Positions 27,978 through 37,034 of a stretch of DNA of 64,000 nucleotides are shown here, one piece after another. Each line of letters begins with the position of its first letter. Position 1 is the first letter of the stretch. The position numbers were made by a program, and so were the translations under genes. This stretch comes from Emticicia aquatica (lineage in GTDB: Bacteria > Bacteroidota > Bacteroidia > Cytophagales > Spirosomataceae), in NCBI RefSeq assembly GCF_923079645.1, contig NZ_CAKLPY010000001.1:1384001-1448000 (forward strand), given 5' to 3'. The notes under the pieces were generated by a model, which worked only from the letters and a program-made list of their open reading frames with translations, ran no database searches and was not told the DNA's origin.

Positions 27978-28364
27978 ATGATCAATAAAAGATTAAAGCT
28001 GATGCAATTGTCGTTAGTGGACGAAGTTCCAGAGTTAAATAAAATATTCTTTTTAGATGTTTTTGCCGAATCATATTTTGATTCGAGTAAAAAAAGAATG
28101 CGTCTTAATACCATAAATGGACAAAATATTCCGTGTAATTTGAAAGTTAGTTGTCCAACAAAATTAGTTTCCAATTACCCTGAAGGAACAATTTTCAAAT
28201 TAGACGCAAGGCTGGTTCGTAGAGGAGAAGGGCATCATCCCTACTTTATTGCGGTCAATCGCAACAATATGCAAAGAGCTTTGGAGTTTTTTGATTATAA
28301 TTTAAAAGTGCAAAATGGGTTTGATTATATCATGACTAAAAAGAAAAAAAAGGCTTCCAAATAA
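27978..28364 (+). CDS. Hypothetical cytoplasmic protein
   Basis: Basic protein of 128 residues without signal peptide or membrane segment, divergent from prs. It contains NTINGQNIPCNLKVSCPTKL, LDARLVRRGEGHHPYFIAV and a Lys-rich tail (KKKKKASK). I do not recognise the family. The compact beta-rich look with two Cys and a His pair is compatible with a small nucleic-acid-binding or metal-binding protein, but nothing proves this. The codon use looks like its neighbours. Confidence 0.6.
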   Translation: MINKRLKLMQLSLVDEVPELNKIFFLDVFAESYFDSSKKRMRLNTINGQNIPCNLKVSCPTKLVSNYPEGTIFKLDARLVRRGEGHHPYFIAVNRNNMQRALEFFDYNLKVQNGFDYIMTKKKKKASK

Positions 28365-28422
28365 TTGTAAAAAAGGATTATCGATTAAATATTTTAGCCT
28401 TACTTTTACCAATACACGCTTC

Positions 28423-28962
28423 ATGAAAAAACTTTTCTCTTTGATTTTTCTTTCAATAACTTTACTTAAAATTGGTGGCTTTATTGCCATTTTAAGCATT
28501 GAAAGAGAAATTATCAGAGAAAAAGCCTTATCAAAAATTGCAAACGAAATACCTTCTAAAGATTTAACTTGCATTGTTGCCAATGCTCAAAATCAACATA
28601 AGTTTGAATGGGAAGAGGATGAAAAAGAATTTTGGTTTGAAGGACAATTATTTGATATTGTTGAAATCAAAGTAAAGAATGGTATAAAATCTTACTACTG
28701 TATTGCTGACAAAAATGAGCAATTAATCATTGCTAAAATCGAGAAACTAAGTGCAGGATTTGGGTCAAATTCACCAATAAACAACTCTACAAAAGATTTT
28801 TTATTGGTTCTTTTTCAACCTACAATTGTTAACAGTCCATATTCTCCTAATTTTAATATTTTTTTTTATTCTTCATTGATTAAATTCGATAAAAAGAACA
28901 GTTTTTATTCTTCTTCCCATATTTTCAAATTGCTTGAGCCGCCTCAAAGTTTTATGATTTAA
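28423..28962 (+). CDS. Hypothetical protein with an N-terminal signal or anchor, upstream of the TonB receptor gene
   Basis: A 179-residue protein with a hydrophobic N-terminus (residues 4-25) followed by a charged stretch. The middle contains KFEWEEDEKEFWFEGQLFDI and SYYCIADKNEQLIIAKIEKL; the end is Ser/Tyr/Phe-rich. I recall small exported proteins of this shape directly upstream of TonB-dependent receptors in other Bacteroidota, where a role in the same uptake system is suspected. No enzymatic motif is visible. The gap to the receptor gene is 102 nt. Confidence 0.6.
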   Translation: MKKLFSLIFLSITLLKIGGFIAILSIEREIIREKALSKIANEIPSKDLTCIVANAQNQHKFEWEEDEKEFWFEGQLFDIVEIKVKNGIKSYYCIADKNEQLIIAKIEKLSAGFGSNSPINNSTKDFLLVLFQPTIVNSPYSPNFNIFFYSSLIKFDKKNSFYSSSHIFKLLEPPQSFMI

Positions 28963-29011
28963 TGAACTAAAATATTTCTCATTCAATATTTTGAATTGAG
29001 TGTATTTTTAT

Positions 29012-29028
29012 TCCGTATTGGCTACGGA
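29012..29028 (+). repeat. Short GC-containing inverted repeat before the TonB receptor gene
   Basis: TCCGTA (29012-29017) and TACGGA (29023-29028) around TTGGC form a 6-bp stem 37 nt before the receptor ATG. A second imperfect hairpin lies just upstream (about 28978-29000). Either could be an operator for a metal-responsive regulator or the end of the preceding transcript; neither can be decided here. Confidence 0.3.
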
Positions 29029-29064
29029 GATGTTTCTTTATTGTAAAAATCAAACAATATTTTC

Positions 29065-31236
29065 ATGAAAAAAATAATTATTTTAATATATCTATGTTCA
29101 ATTGCCGCATTTTCTTTCGCTCAAGAAAACACTAAAAATCTTGATGAAGTAATTGTAAAAGAAAAAAGAAAAACGGCAAAAGAAAGAAGTGAGTTTAAAA
29201 GACACGCTCAAACGGTGGAAGCACTAACTGAAGAAGAATTAAACAGGAATAATCCAGCTTTTATCGAACAAAGTTTAGGAACAATGGCTGGTGTTCAGGT
29301 TGATAAAAGAACGCAGTTAGGTGGACAACGTATTGTCATTCGTGGTTATGGTAACGACCAAAAATTTAATAACTGGGGCATAAAAGCCTATTATAATGGC
29401 ATTCCGATTTCGACAGCCGATGGTGTTACAATTTTAGATGATATTGATTTTTCTTCGGTTAATAACATCGAAGTTATTAAAGGACCTGCTGCAACGATGT
29501 ACGGCGGCGGCGTTGGCGGAGTTGCTCGTTTTTATCTTAAACCATCCGATGAAAAAGGAGTTTCGTTGACCGAAAAAGCTGTGGTTGGTTCTTTTGGTCT
29601 TTTACAATCAAATACTCGAATTGACATTGTCAATGATAGTTCAGCTATGTTTCTTAGTTATGGACATTTACAATCAAATGGATATAGACCTCGTGGGAAT
29701 AGTTTGAAAAATAATTTGACATACATGGGCGAATTTAAACTCACAAAGAAACAAACCATAATTGCATATTTGAGTCATAATTACTCACACGAAGGAGTGA
29801 CTGGTCAAATATCTTATGCGGATTATTACGCAGGAATTGACAATGGAAATCCAGCCTATGCTAAAAAGAATGCAAGAAATGATATTTTAGCAACTCGATT
29901 TGCGTTAACGCATCAATACGCTTTTTCAAATAAATTTAGTAATAATACTTCAATTTTTTACTCAAATCAAGATTTTAAAAGAGTTGCGGCGGGTGCAGAT
30001 GAATCTAGTTTAAATCCAAATTTTGGTTTAAGGTCAGTTTTCAATATTAAATCAAAAGTTAACGAAAATTCTAACAACGAACTGAATATTGGAACTGAAA
30101 TTCAGCAATCTAGGTCACTAATCTCAAATTATCGTTTTTTAGGAACTGATGATGCCAATCCTTTAAAAGTACAGGATATTTCAAAAGGCTCATATTTCAA
30201 ATATATTACTAATCAGAATTCATTTTTTGTACATAATCGAACAAATTTCAATAAATACGATTTAGCTTTAATTTTGGGCGTAAGTGCCAATCACCTAGAT
30301 TATAATCGTACTGATTTATTAGCTCCACTTGGTTTAGTAACGGGTTATAATAAAGATTTATCGTTTACAAAATCTTTTACAACCTCAATAAACCCTCATA
30401 TTGCATTGCAAAAAACAATAAAAAAACAAATTATTAATTTAAGCTACAGCGAAGGTTACAACGCCCCAACCGCTAGTACAGCATTTATTGGAACAATCAA
30501 TAAAGCTAATGATGATTTGTTACCAGAAAAAGCTCGTATGTGGGATTTAGGAATGCAAGGTCTTTTGTTAAACAACAAATTAGATTATCAAGTATCGTTG
30601 TTTAATATTGACATTACCAATAAACTTACGCAACTTTCTGGTGTTATTCCTACTGGTGGTACCTACACGTATTTTGCGAATACAGGAAATCAACGTAATA
30701 GGGGATTAGAATTAAGTTTAGGTTATTTAATTATTCCAGGAAATGGTGAAGGAGTAATTAAAAAAATTGAACCTTTCTTAAATCTTTCAAGCTATAACTT
30801 TAGATACACCGATTTCAAAACAAAATTTGGTAGTAATATTGTAGATTATTCTGATAAAAATGTCGTGGGAGTGCCAAAAACCAAATACACCGCTGGTCTA
30901 GATATTGTGTTAAAATCTGGATTGTATCTCAATAATACTTTCAATTTCATGGGTGATGTTTATACTGATTTTGCAAACGCCAATAAAGTAAAAAGTTATT
31001 CGCTTCTAAATAGTAAACTCGGATATAGACATGTTACTCCAAAAGTAGATTTTGATATTTATTTTGCAGGAAATAACCTGACTAATCAAGTGAATTATAC
31101 TTTCTTGTTTTTAGGAAATAATATCAGTGACGTTGACCCAGGTAATGGCTATCCAGCAAACGTAACAACAGATGTTAATCCTGGACCAAGTAAAGCTTAT
31201 TATTTTGGAGGAATAACTGTGAAATACAAGTTTTAA
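29065..31236 (+). CDS. TonB-dependent outer-membrane receptor
   Basis: A 723-residue outer-membrane beta-barrel receptor with a signal peptide (about 1-19) and a TonB-box-like LDEVIVKEKR at residues 25-34. The plug domain is well formed: QSLGTMAGVQVDKRTQLGGQ, IRGYGNDQKFNNWGIKAYYN, VEVIKG-type NIEVIKGPAATMYGGGVGG. The barrel ends in aromatic TVKYKF. There is no carboxypeptidase-like N-terminal domain and no adjacent SusD, so it is a siderophore or small-metal-complex type rather than a glycan SusC. The substrate is not deducible. The next genes, an ECF sigma factor and its membrane partner, may control it. Confidence 0.93.
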   Translation: MKKIIILIYLCSIAAFSFAQENTKNLDEVIVKEKRKTAKERSEFKRHAQTVEALTEEELNRNNPAFIEQSLGTMAGVQVDKRTQLGGQRIVIRGYGNDQKFNNWGIKAYYNGIPISTADGVTILDDIDFSSVNNIEVIKGPAATMYGGGVGGVARFYLKPSDEKGVSLTEKAVVGSFGLLQSNTRIDIVNDSSAMFLSYGHLQSNGYRPRGNSLKNNLTYMGEFKLTKKQTIIAYLSHNYSHEGVTGQISYADYYAGIDNGNPAYAKKNARNDILATRFALTHQYAFSNKFSNNTSIFYSNQDFKRVAAGADESSLNPNFGLRSVFNIKSKVNENSNNELNIGTEIQQSRSLISNYRFLGTDDANPLKVQDISKGSYFKYITNQNSFFVHNRTNFNKYDLALILGVSANHLDYNRTDLLAPLGLVTGYNKDLSFTKSFTTSINPHIALQKTIKKQIINLSYSEGYNAPTASTAFIGTINKANDDLLPEKARMWDLGMQGLLLNNKLDYQVSLFNIDITNKLTQLSGVIPTGGTYTYFANTGNQRNRGLELSLGYLIIPGNGEGVIKKIEPFLNLSSYNFRYTDFKTKFGSNIVDYSDKNVVGVPKTKYTAGLDIVLKSGLYLNNTFNFMGDVYTDFANANKVKSYSLLNSKLGYRHVTPKVDFDIYFAGNNLTNQVNYTFLFLGNNISDVDPGNGYPANVTTDVNPGPSKAYYFGGITVKYKF

Positions 31237-31267
31237 GATTAACACCAAGTTTAGTCAAAGTGTTTTG

Positions 31268-31275
31268 TACTTTTG
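31268..31275 (+). promoter_or_regulatory. Candidate -7 box upstream of the ECF sigma gene
   Basis: TACTTTTG matches TAnnTTTG exactly, just past the receptor gene. Initiation near 31282 would place the inverted repeat at 31313-31363 inside the leader of the sigma message. The -33 element is not convincing. Confidence 0.4.
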
Positions 31276-31312
31276 GCTTTGCTAGAAATTATATAATTTT
31301 AACAGCGTTTTA

Positions 31313-31363
31313 ACGGAAAATTTACGTCATGGTGATAAAGTTCATCAAACGTAAATTTTCCGT
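31313..31363. repeat. 15-bp perfect inverted repeat in the leader of the sigma factor gene
   Basis: Arms 31313-31327 (ACGGAAAATTTACGT) and 31349-31363 (ACGTAAATTTTCCGT) are exact reverse complements separated by 21 nt. No T run follows, so this is not a standard terminator. An in-frame ATG of the sigma gene (31329) lies inside the loop. It may be a regulatory leader hairpin or an operator for a dimeric protein. Confidence 0.65.
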
Positions 31364-31433
31364 GATTACAGCAACTACCGAAATTTACTTCAAAACCTTA
31401 ACTAGAAAGCAGCTATTGACCGCAAATAGTTTG

Positions 31434-31952
31434 ATGGAAGTTATCGCCGATTGCCTAAAAGGCAAAGAAAGTGCCATGAAAAAATTCTATGAGCATTTTC
31501 ACGGATATGCTTTGTCGGTATGTTTGAGTTATTGCGAAAATAGAGATGATGCTTTAGAAATAATGAACGATGGCTTTCTGAAAATTTTCAAAAACTTAGA
31601 TAAAATTGAAAATATTGACAGAATAAAACCTTGGCTAAGGCGAATAATGGTTAATGTAGCAATCGACCATTTTCGTAAGAATGTTAAAAATCAAACTAGC
31701 CAACTCCCAGAAAATATTATTGAATCAAATTTTGGTGATGTATCTGTTTATGCAAAACTTTCTTCGGAAGATATTATGCAGGCAGTACAAAGTTTACCAA
31801 CAAATTACCGATTAGTTTTTAATCTCTATGCTATTGAAGGTTATTCGCACAAAGAAATTGGAGAAATGCTCAAAATTGCTGAAAGTACTTCTCGTGCAAA
31901 CTTATCTTTAGCTAATGGAATGCTTCGTGAGAAGCTAAAAAAAATGTTGTAA
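31434..31952 (+). CDS. ECF-type RNA polymerase sigma factor
   Basis: Sigma-70 family factor with only regions 2 and 4. Region 2 runs through MEVIADCLKGKESAMKKFYE, CENRDDALEIMNDGFLKIFKNL and KPWLRRIMVNVAIDHFRKN; region 4 has the helix-turn-helix GYSHKEIGEMLKIAESTSRA. I chose the ATG at 31434 because the region-2 homology begins there. A longer frame opens at 31329, inside the loop of the inverted repeat, and would add 35 unconserved residues. Its TAA overlaps the next ATG (TAATG), a typical sigma/anti-sigma coupling. The receptor gene lies just upstream. Confidence 0.9.
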   Translation: MEVIADCLKGKESAMKKFYEHFHGYALSVCLSYCENRDDALEIMNDGFLKIFKNLDKIENIDRIKPWLRRIMVNVAIDHFRKNVKNQTSQLPENIIESNFGDVSVYAKLSSEDIMQAVQSLPTNYRLVFNLYAIEGYSHKEIGEMLKIAESTSRANLSLANGMLREKLKKML

Positions 31953-33160
31953 TGAAGCAAGAAGAAGAAAATTTCCATCGATTAATTAGGGAAAAACTTG
32001 AGGGTTTTAGTCCTAAAAAATCTCCTGATGATTGGAAGAGTATGAGGCGTAAAATGTTAATTAACAAAACTTTACGCTACCTCTACCCTACTTTAGGCTT
32101 GCTTGCATTAAGTTTAGTATTCGTTATCTTGAATGATTCTCCAGTTGTAGAATATTATATGAGTGGAAGGCCTATTTCCCTGAATAAAAAAGATAACATA
32201 ACTGAAACGAAAGTTACAAATACAGATAAATCAAAAGAAAAAAAATCTATCTCTTTGAAAGAAGAATTAATAGAACCTAATAAGATTAAAAATGAGAATC
32301 CTGTTTTTCCCGAACTATTTAATGAAGCACAAGATTACAATCAAAATGACATAACTGAGGTAAAACTCGCAAAAATCACTAATAAAAGACTCATATTTAA
32401 GGAAACACACAGCCAAGATTTAGCTGAAAAAGAAATCAGGTTTATGTCTTCTAGTGCGGTTTCAATGAGTGATAAAATTTCGAGAGTGCGAGAATTGGGC
32501 AAAACTTACGAATTAACATCATACGATGCTCTTGATAGAAATATTGATAAATGGAAAAATATCGTCATTGTGTGTGATATTACATCAAGCATGTTTCCAT
32601 ACACAACGCAGGTATTCGATTGGATGAATGAAAATACAGAAAACACATCCATTAAAGGCATTGTGTTTTTTACTGATTGTGATAGTCTAGGCCGTCAAAC
32701 AAGAGGAAAAATTCCAGGAAAAATGTTTTCTGTAAGAAAAAGAGATGAACTTCTGCTTTGGGATACCATGTTTGCTGCTATTAATAATACTGAAAACAAC
32801 AAAGACAAGCCAGAAAATAATATTGAAGCGTTACTTTACGCACAAAAGCATTTTCCTGATGCTGATGAATTTGTTTTAATTGCGGACAATAGCAGTCAAG
32901 TAAAAGATATGCGTTTGTTATCAAAAGTTAAGAAGAAGGTACACGTAATTCTTTGTGGAGAAACCTATGAAAAAAACTTAGCTTTTCAGTCTGATTATGT
33001 TCAAATTGTTAAGAAAACGAATGGTTCAATTCATACTTTAGAAGATGACATCGAAAATATTTCAAAAGTTAAAGAAATGAGCCTCGTACGTGTTGGAAAT
33101 ATATATTTCCGTTTTCATAAGGGTAAATTTTATACAACCAAGTTTTTAACCCGACCTTAA
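31952..33160 (+). CDS. Membrane-anchored anti-sigma-like protein with extracytoplasmic vWA-like domain
   Basis: A 402-residue protein translationally coupled to the sigma factor. Residues 1-37 are charged and cytoplasmic in style (REKLEGFSPKKSPDDWKSM, like the N-termini of Bacteroidota anti-sigma factors), residues 38-60 form one membrane helix, and the rest should be periplasmic. From about residue 203 a von Willebrand A-like fold is suggested by NIVIVCDITSSMFPYTTQV, where DITSS (from about residue 209) resembles the DxSxS metal site with Thr for Ser, followed by GIVFFTDCDSLG and EFVLIADNSSQVKD. The role as anti-sigma factor is inferred from position and topology. It overlaps the convergent subtilase gene by 4 nt. 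Confidence 0.75.
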   Translation: MKQEEENFHRLIREKLEGFSPKKSPDDWKSMRRKMLINKTLRYLYPTLGLLALSLVFVILNDSPVVEYYMSGRPISLNKKDNITETKVTNTDKSKEKKSISLKEELIEPNKIKNENPVFPELFNEAQDYNQNDITEVKLAKITNKRLIFKETHSQDLAEKEIRFMSSSAVSMSDKISRVRELGKTYELTSYDALDRNIDKWKNIVIVCDITSSMFPYTTQVFDWMNENTENTSIKGIVFFTDCDSLGRQTRGKIPGKMFSVRKRDELLLWDTMFAAINNTENNKDKPENNIEALLYAQKHFPDADEFVLIADNSSQVKDMRLLSKVKKKVHVILCGETYEKNLAFQSDYVQIVKKTNGSIHTLEDDIENISKVKEMSLVRVGNIYFRFHKGKFYTTKFLTRP

Positions 33161-34716
33161 TTTGACGTTTTCCAAATAACTTCGACGACCTCATCATGCG
33201 TTATAACGGTCGTTTGTTTCACTTGAGCATTACGTTTTAAGACAATAAAGTTATATTTTGCTTTCATAGACTCCTGAGAAACGACAATCGAGGGAGTTTT
33301 TTTATTAAAAACAACGGCAATTTCTCCAATAGTCATTGGTATTTCAATTTGTTTTTCACTTTCAGAAACTTCGATTGTTCTTGTTTGACTTTCACTTTCT
33401 TTCTTGCTAATTAAATTCAATGCTTTTCTTGCACTAGGCACACCAAAACCAATAAAATTATTGCCAAAAGGATATAAATTTCCTGATTTTTCAAGAATAT
33501 TTCTAATATCTTTATTTGATATATTTGGATTAGATTGCATCAAACAAGCTACAAAACCTGTAATTACTGGTGCTGCAAGCGATGTCCCGAATAATGAAAA
33601 ACAAGAAATATTAGGTTTTAAATAAGTCAAAAATTCAGGACCTATGCTGCTATATCCCATCTTCATTCCTAACTCGTTGGTTGCTCCAATCGCAATTACG
33701 CCATCAACATCTGCTGGAGTTGAAACTATTTTCCAACTGTTATCATCCCCCTCATTTCCTGCCGAAACAACCAAAACAATACCTTTTTCATCAACCGCCA
33801 TTTTGGCAGCTCTGGCAATAACACTTGTTTTTCCATCCATTTGCTCAGGAGTATAACTTTCTTTAGGATTGGAGAATCCTTTTGCATACCCCAAAGAAGT
33901 ATTAATCAGACGTACGCCGAGGCTGTCCATCCACTCCATTGCAGCCATCCAATTATCTTCTTCACCTCTAAATTCACGATTTCCACTATCGGTTCGAGCC
34001 AAATAAAAATTTGCATGAGTGGCCAATCCTAATTGATAATTTTCTTTGTAATGACGTCCCGTTATCGCATTCATAACTTCCGTTCCATGAAAATCGGAAG
34101 AAGTTTCTCTTTCTCCAAAAAAATCCATTTTCTTTGGGTTTACATAGTCTTTTGTTCCTAAAACAAGATTTTTCTCAAATAAATGACTCAATGTTTGTGT
34201 TTCTTTTGCACCATAAAAGCCTGCATCAATAACACCAATTGTAACTCCTTTCCCATTCAATCCCGCTTCCAAAAAATATTCGATTCCTATTTGTTTCATC
34301 ACAAAATCAACCTTTAAATCATCAAAATTTGAATGCTTCAAATTTGTTTTTGATAAAACTAATTTGCTCTCAATTGGAATAACCTCTTTCACAAAACTAA
34401 GATTTTGCAATTGCTTTATTTGTTCAATATTCAGATTTGCAGAAATTGCATTCAACCATTTAGATTTTATAATCGGCTGAATATCAATATTCTGCAAAAA
34501 AACAATGTAGTTTTTATTTAAAGGCAAATCTGAAATTTGATGCTCGGATAAACCTAAGTTTCTACGATTTTGCTTGCATTTTTCGGAGATTTCTGCCTTT
34601 TCAGATAAGTTTTTATCCGTAAATATTATCCAGTATTTGCTTTTTTGAGCGTACGAATTCAATGAAAAAAAAGTAATAATAATTAAATTCGTTAAAATTA
34701 GTCTGATTCGTATCAT
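33157..34716 (-). CDS. Secreted subtilisin-like serine protease (S8)
   Basis: An exported 519-residue protease with a signal peptide (about 1-24) and a propeptide-like region to about residue 150. The catalytic triad is intact: Asp164 in GVIDAGFYG, His210 in DFHGTEV, Ser379 in FGTSLAAPV, with the oxyanion Asn321 in VSAGNEG. After the catalytic domain (to about 420) is a short 80-residue beta tail with SESEKQIEIPMTIGEIAVVF. It ends without the Cys tail seen in other secreted proteins here. It is divergent from pepP and overlaps the stop of the vWA-like gene. The substrate is unknown. Confidence 0.93.
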   Translation of the reverse strand: MIRIRLILTNLIIITFFSLNSYAQKSKYWIIFTDKNLSEKAEISEKCKQNRRNLGLSEHQISDLPLNKNYIVFLQNIDIQPIIKSKWLNAISANLNIEQIKQLQNLSFVKEVIPIESKLVLSKTNLKHSNFDDLKVDFVMKQIGIEYFLEAGLNGKGVTIGVIDAGFYGAKETQTLSHLFEKNLVLGTKDYVNPKKMDFFGERETSSDFHGTEVMNAITGRHYKENYQLGLATHANFYLARTDSGNREFRGEEDNWMAAMEWMDSLGVRLINTSLGYAKGFSNPKESYTPEQMDGKTSVIARAAKMAVDEKGIVLVVSAGNEGDDNSWKIVSTPADVDGVIAIGATNELGMKMGYSSIGPEFLTYLKPNISCFSLFGTSLAAPVITGFVACLMQSNPNISNKDIRNILEKSGNLYPFGNNFIGFGVPSARKALNLISKKESESQTRTIEVSESEKQIEIPMTIGEIAVVFNKKTPSIVVSQESMKAKYNFIVLKRNAQVKQTTVITHDEVVEVIWKTSN

Positions 34717-34774
34717 TCGAGTGCTATAATTTATAATTTCGCAAATATTCCAAAAAACTATTAAAAAAACGACG

Positions 34775-36061
34775 ATGCGTTACGAAAAAATTGATTCGCA
34801 TTTATTTATTTCTAATCGTGAAAGATTGTGTACATTGTTGAAACCCAATTCAATGGTGATTGTACATTCAAATGATGTTTTGCCTTCAAATGCTGATGGG
34901 ACTTTGGGTTTCCGTCAAAATAACGATATTTTTTATTTAACAGGTATTGACCAAGAGGAAAGTATGTTAGTACTTTTCCCAGATTTTCCAGATGAAAAAT
35001 TCAGAGAAATTCTATTTATTCGTGAAACAAGTGAACACATTAAAATTTGGGAAGGTGAAAAACTTTCAAAACGAGAAGCGAGTGCAACTTCGGGTATCGA
35101 AAAAATAGTTTGGATAAGCAATTTTGAAGCAATTTTACGAAAATTGATTTTTTTAGCCGAACAAGTTTACTTAAACCTCAATGAGCACGATGGAGGTGAT
35201 TGGAGTTTTCAAAGTCGAGAACGTAGATTTATAAATGAGTTTAAACACAAATTTCCACTTCACAAAATTGAAAGATTAGCCCCTTTAATGCATCAACTCA
35301 GGGTGATAAAACAGCCAATAGAAATCGAATTGATTAAAAAAGCAATTGAGATTACAGGCAAAGGTTTTGTCAGAATGGCAAAATATTTAAAGCCAAACAT
35401 TGCAGAATTTGAGTTAGAAGCTGAACTAACACACGAATTTTTAATGAATCGTTCGAGAGGGCATGCTTTTGCACCTATTTTAGCTTCGGGCGAAAGTGCC
35501 TGCGTTTTACATTATGTAACAAATAATAATCAATGTCAAAATGGTGATGTAATTTTGATGGATTTTGGTGCAGAATATGCCAATTACAATGCTGACATTA
35601 CTCGATGTTTGCCTGTTAATGGTCACTTTTCTGTTCGACAAAAACAAGTTTATCAGGCGGTTTTGAATGTAATGAAAGCTGCAAAAACAATGCTTGTTGT
35701 AGGAAATACGATGGAAAATCTAAGAAAATCGACTGGAAAGGTGATGGAAATAGAACTGATAAAACTCGGTTTATTGACACAAAATGAAGTTGATAATCAA
35801 CTCGAAGATGCTCCTCATTATAAAAAATATTTTCCTCATGGAATTTCACATCATTTAGGACTTGATGTGCATGATGTTGGCAATCGTTATGAAGTTTTCA
35901 AGGCTGGAATGGTTTTTACTTGCGAACCTGGCATTTATATCGAAGAAGAAAAGCTTGGAATTAGACTTGAAAATGACATTTTAATTACTGAAAATGGTAA
36001 TATTGATTTAATGTCAAATATTCCGATTGAAGTGAATGAAATTGAGCTTTTAATGCATTGA
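34775..36061 (+). CDS. pepP: Aminopeptidase P (Xaa-Pro aminopeptidase, M24B)
   Basis: Cytoplasmic metallopeptidase that removes an N-terminal residue preceding proline. The N-terminal domain (about 1-165) has FRQNNDIFYLTGIDQEESML. The pita-bread catalytic domain has all metal ligands: Asp263 and Asp274 in MDFGAEYANYNADITR, His in HGISHHLGLDVHDVG, and Glu in TCEPGIYIEEE and GIRLENDILIT. The length of 428 residues is normal. Only 58 nt separate it from the divergent subtilase gene, so the promoters must overlap. Confidence 0.95.
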   Translation: MRYEKIDSHLFISNRERLCTLLKPNSMVIVHSNDVLPSNADGTLGFRQNNDIFYLTGIDQEESMLVLFPDFPDEKFREILFIRETSEHIKIWEGEKLSKREASATSGIEKIVWISNFEAILRKLIFLAEQVYLNLNEHDGGDWSFQSRERRFINEFKHKFPLHKIERLAPLMHQLRVIKQPIEIELIKKAIEITGKGFVRMAKYLKPNIAEFELEAELTHEFLMNRSRGHAFAPILASGESACVLHYVTNNNQCQNGDVILMDFGAEYANYNADITRCLPVNGHFSVRQKQVYQAVLNVMKAAKTMLVVGNTMENLRKSTGKVMEIELIKLGLLTQNEVDNQLEDAPHYKKYFPHGISHHLGLDVHDVGNRYEVFKAGMVFTCEPGIYIEEEKLGIRLENDILITENGNIDLMSNIPIEVNEIELLMH

Positions 36062-36215
36062 AAAATAATAGGAAAGGTTATCATTAATCTATATAAATTT
36101 CGTTTACTTTGCAAAATTGGTTGAACAATGAGCAAATTTCAATCAGATTATACAATAATATTTTATCTAATTTTATTGTATAATCTCTTTTGGATAATAA
36201 ATAAAGCCTTTTCTA

Positions 36216-37034
36216 ATGAATAAATCAGTTAAAAGTATCATTTTCTTTTTTATAATTATTACCAATTCGTTTGCACAAAATGCCGATGAATTAGTTTTTG
36301 CACAAAAAATAAAACTGTCTAAAAGAGATTCAAAAGCACAAACAGCAATGATTATTGCTAAAAGTTTTATCGGTCAACCATATAAAGCTGGGACATTAGA
36401 TGCCAATTCAAAAGAGCAATTAGTTTGTAATTTAAGAGATTTTGATTGTTGGACTTTTGTTGAAAATGTTACCGCAATGACATTAGTTCGACATGGAGAA
36501 AAACCAACTTACGAAAAATTTAATGAGCAATTAAAAAATTTGAGATACCGAAAAGGGGAAATAAATGGTTATGCATCTAGATTACATTATTTCAAAGAAT
36601 GGATGATTCAAACTGAAGATAACAATATTGCTCAGGAAATGACCCAATTGCTTGGTGGTATTGAGTCGAATGGTGGCATTAATTTTATGACTATTCATCG
36701 AGAACTTTATTCAAAACTTAAAGATAACGAAACCTTCTCTGCCATTGAAAAAGCCCAAAAGAAGTTAAATGAATATGATTTTTTCTATATTCCGAAAAAT
36801 AAAGTAGCCAAAATTGAGTCTGAAATACAAGATGGTGATATCATCGGAATAACTTCGGCTGTTGATGGTTTAGACTTTAATCATGAAGGTTTTGCAATCA
36901 AACAAAATGGAAGAATTCATCTTCTTCATGCTTCATATGAACAAAAAAAAGTAATAATTTCTCCAGAACCACTAACTGATTATCTAAATCGAATTAAAAA
37001 ACATGCTGGAATAACTGTTTTGAGATTACTTTAA
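36216..37034 (+). CDS. Secreted DUF1460 (N-acetylmuramoyl-L-alanine amidase-like) protein
   Basis: A 272-residue exported protein (signal about 1-20). The family has a NlpC/P60-like cysteine-peptidase fold. The presumed nucleophile lies in RDFDCWTFVENVTAMTL (Cys near residue 87) and the His in RIHLLHASYEQKKVII. GYASRLHYFKEWM and DGDIIGITS are further family landmarks. Activity on peptidoglycan is suggested by structural relatives. Its stop overlaps the convergent amidohydrolase gene by 9 nt. Confidence 0.85.
   Translation: MNKSVKSIIFFFIIITNSFAQNADELVFAQKIKLSKRDSKAQTAMIIAKSFIGQPYKAGTLDANSKEQLVCNLRDFDCWTFVENVTAMTLVRHGEKPTYEKFNEQLKNLRYRKGEINGYASRLHYFKEWMIQTEDNNIAQEMTQLLGGIESNGGINFMTIHRELYSKLKDNETFSAIEKAQKKLNEYDFFYIPKNKVAKIESEIQDGDIIGITSAVDGLDFNHEGFAIKQNGRIHLLHASYEQKKVIISPEPLTDYLNRIKKHAGITVLRLL

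Noticed and set aside
29012-29028. Metal- or cofactor-binding riboswitch before the TonB receptor gene
   Set aside because: Only a 6-bp stem and one imperfect hairpin are present; there is no conserved riboswitch core such as a cobalamin box.
31329-31433. N-terminal extension of the ECF sigma factor
   Set aside because: The extra 35 residues do not look like sigma region 2, and the ATG lies in the loop of the 15-bp inverted repeat; the start at 31434 fits the family.
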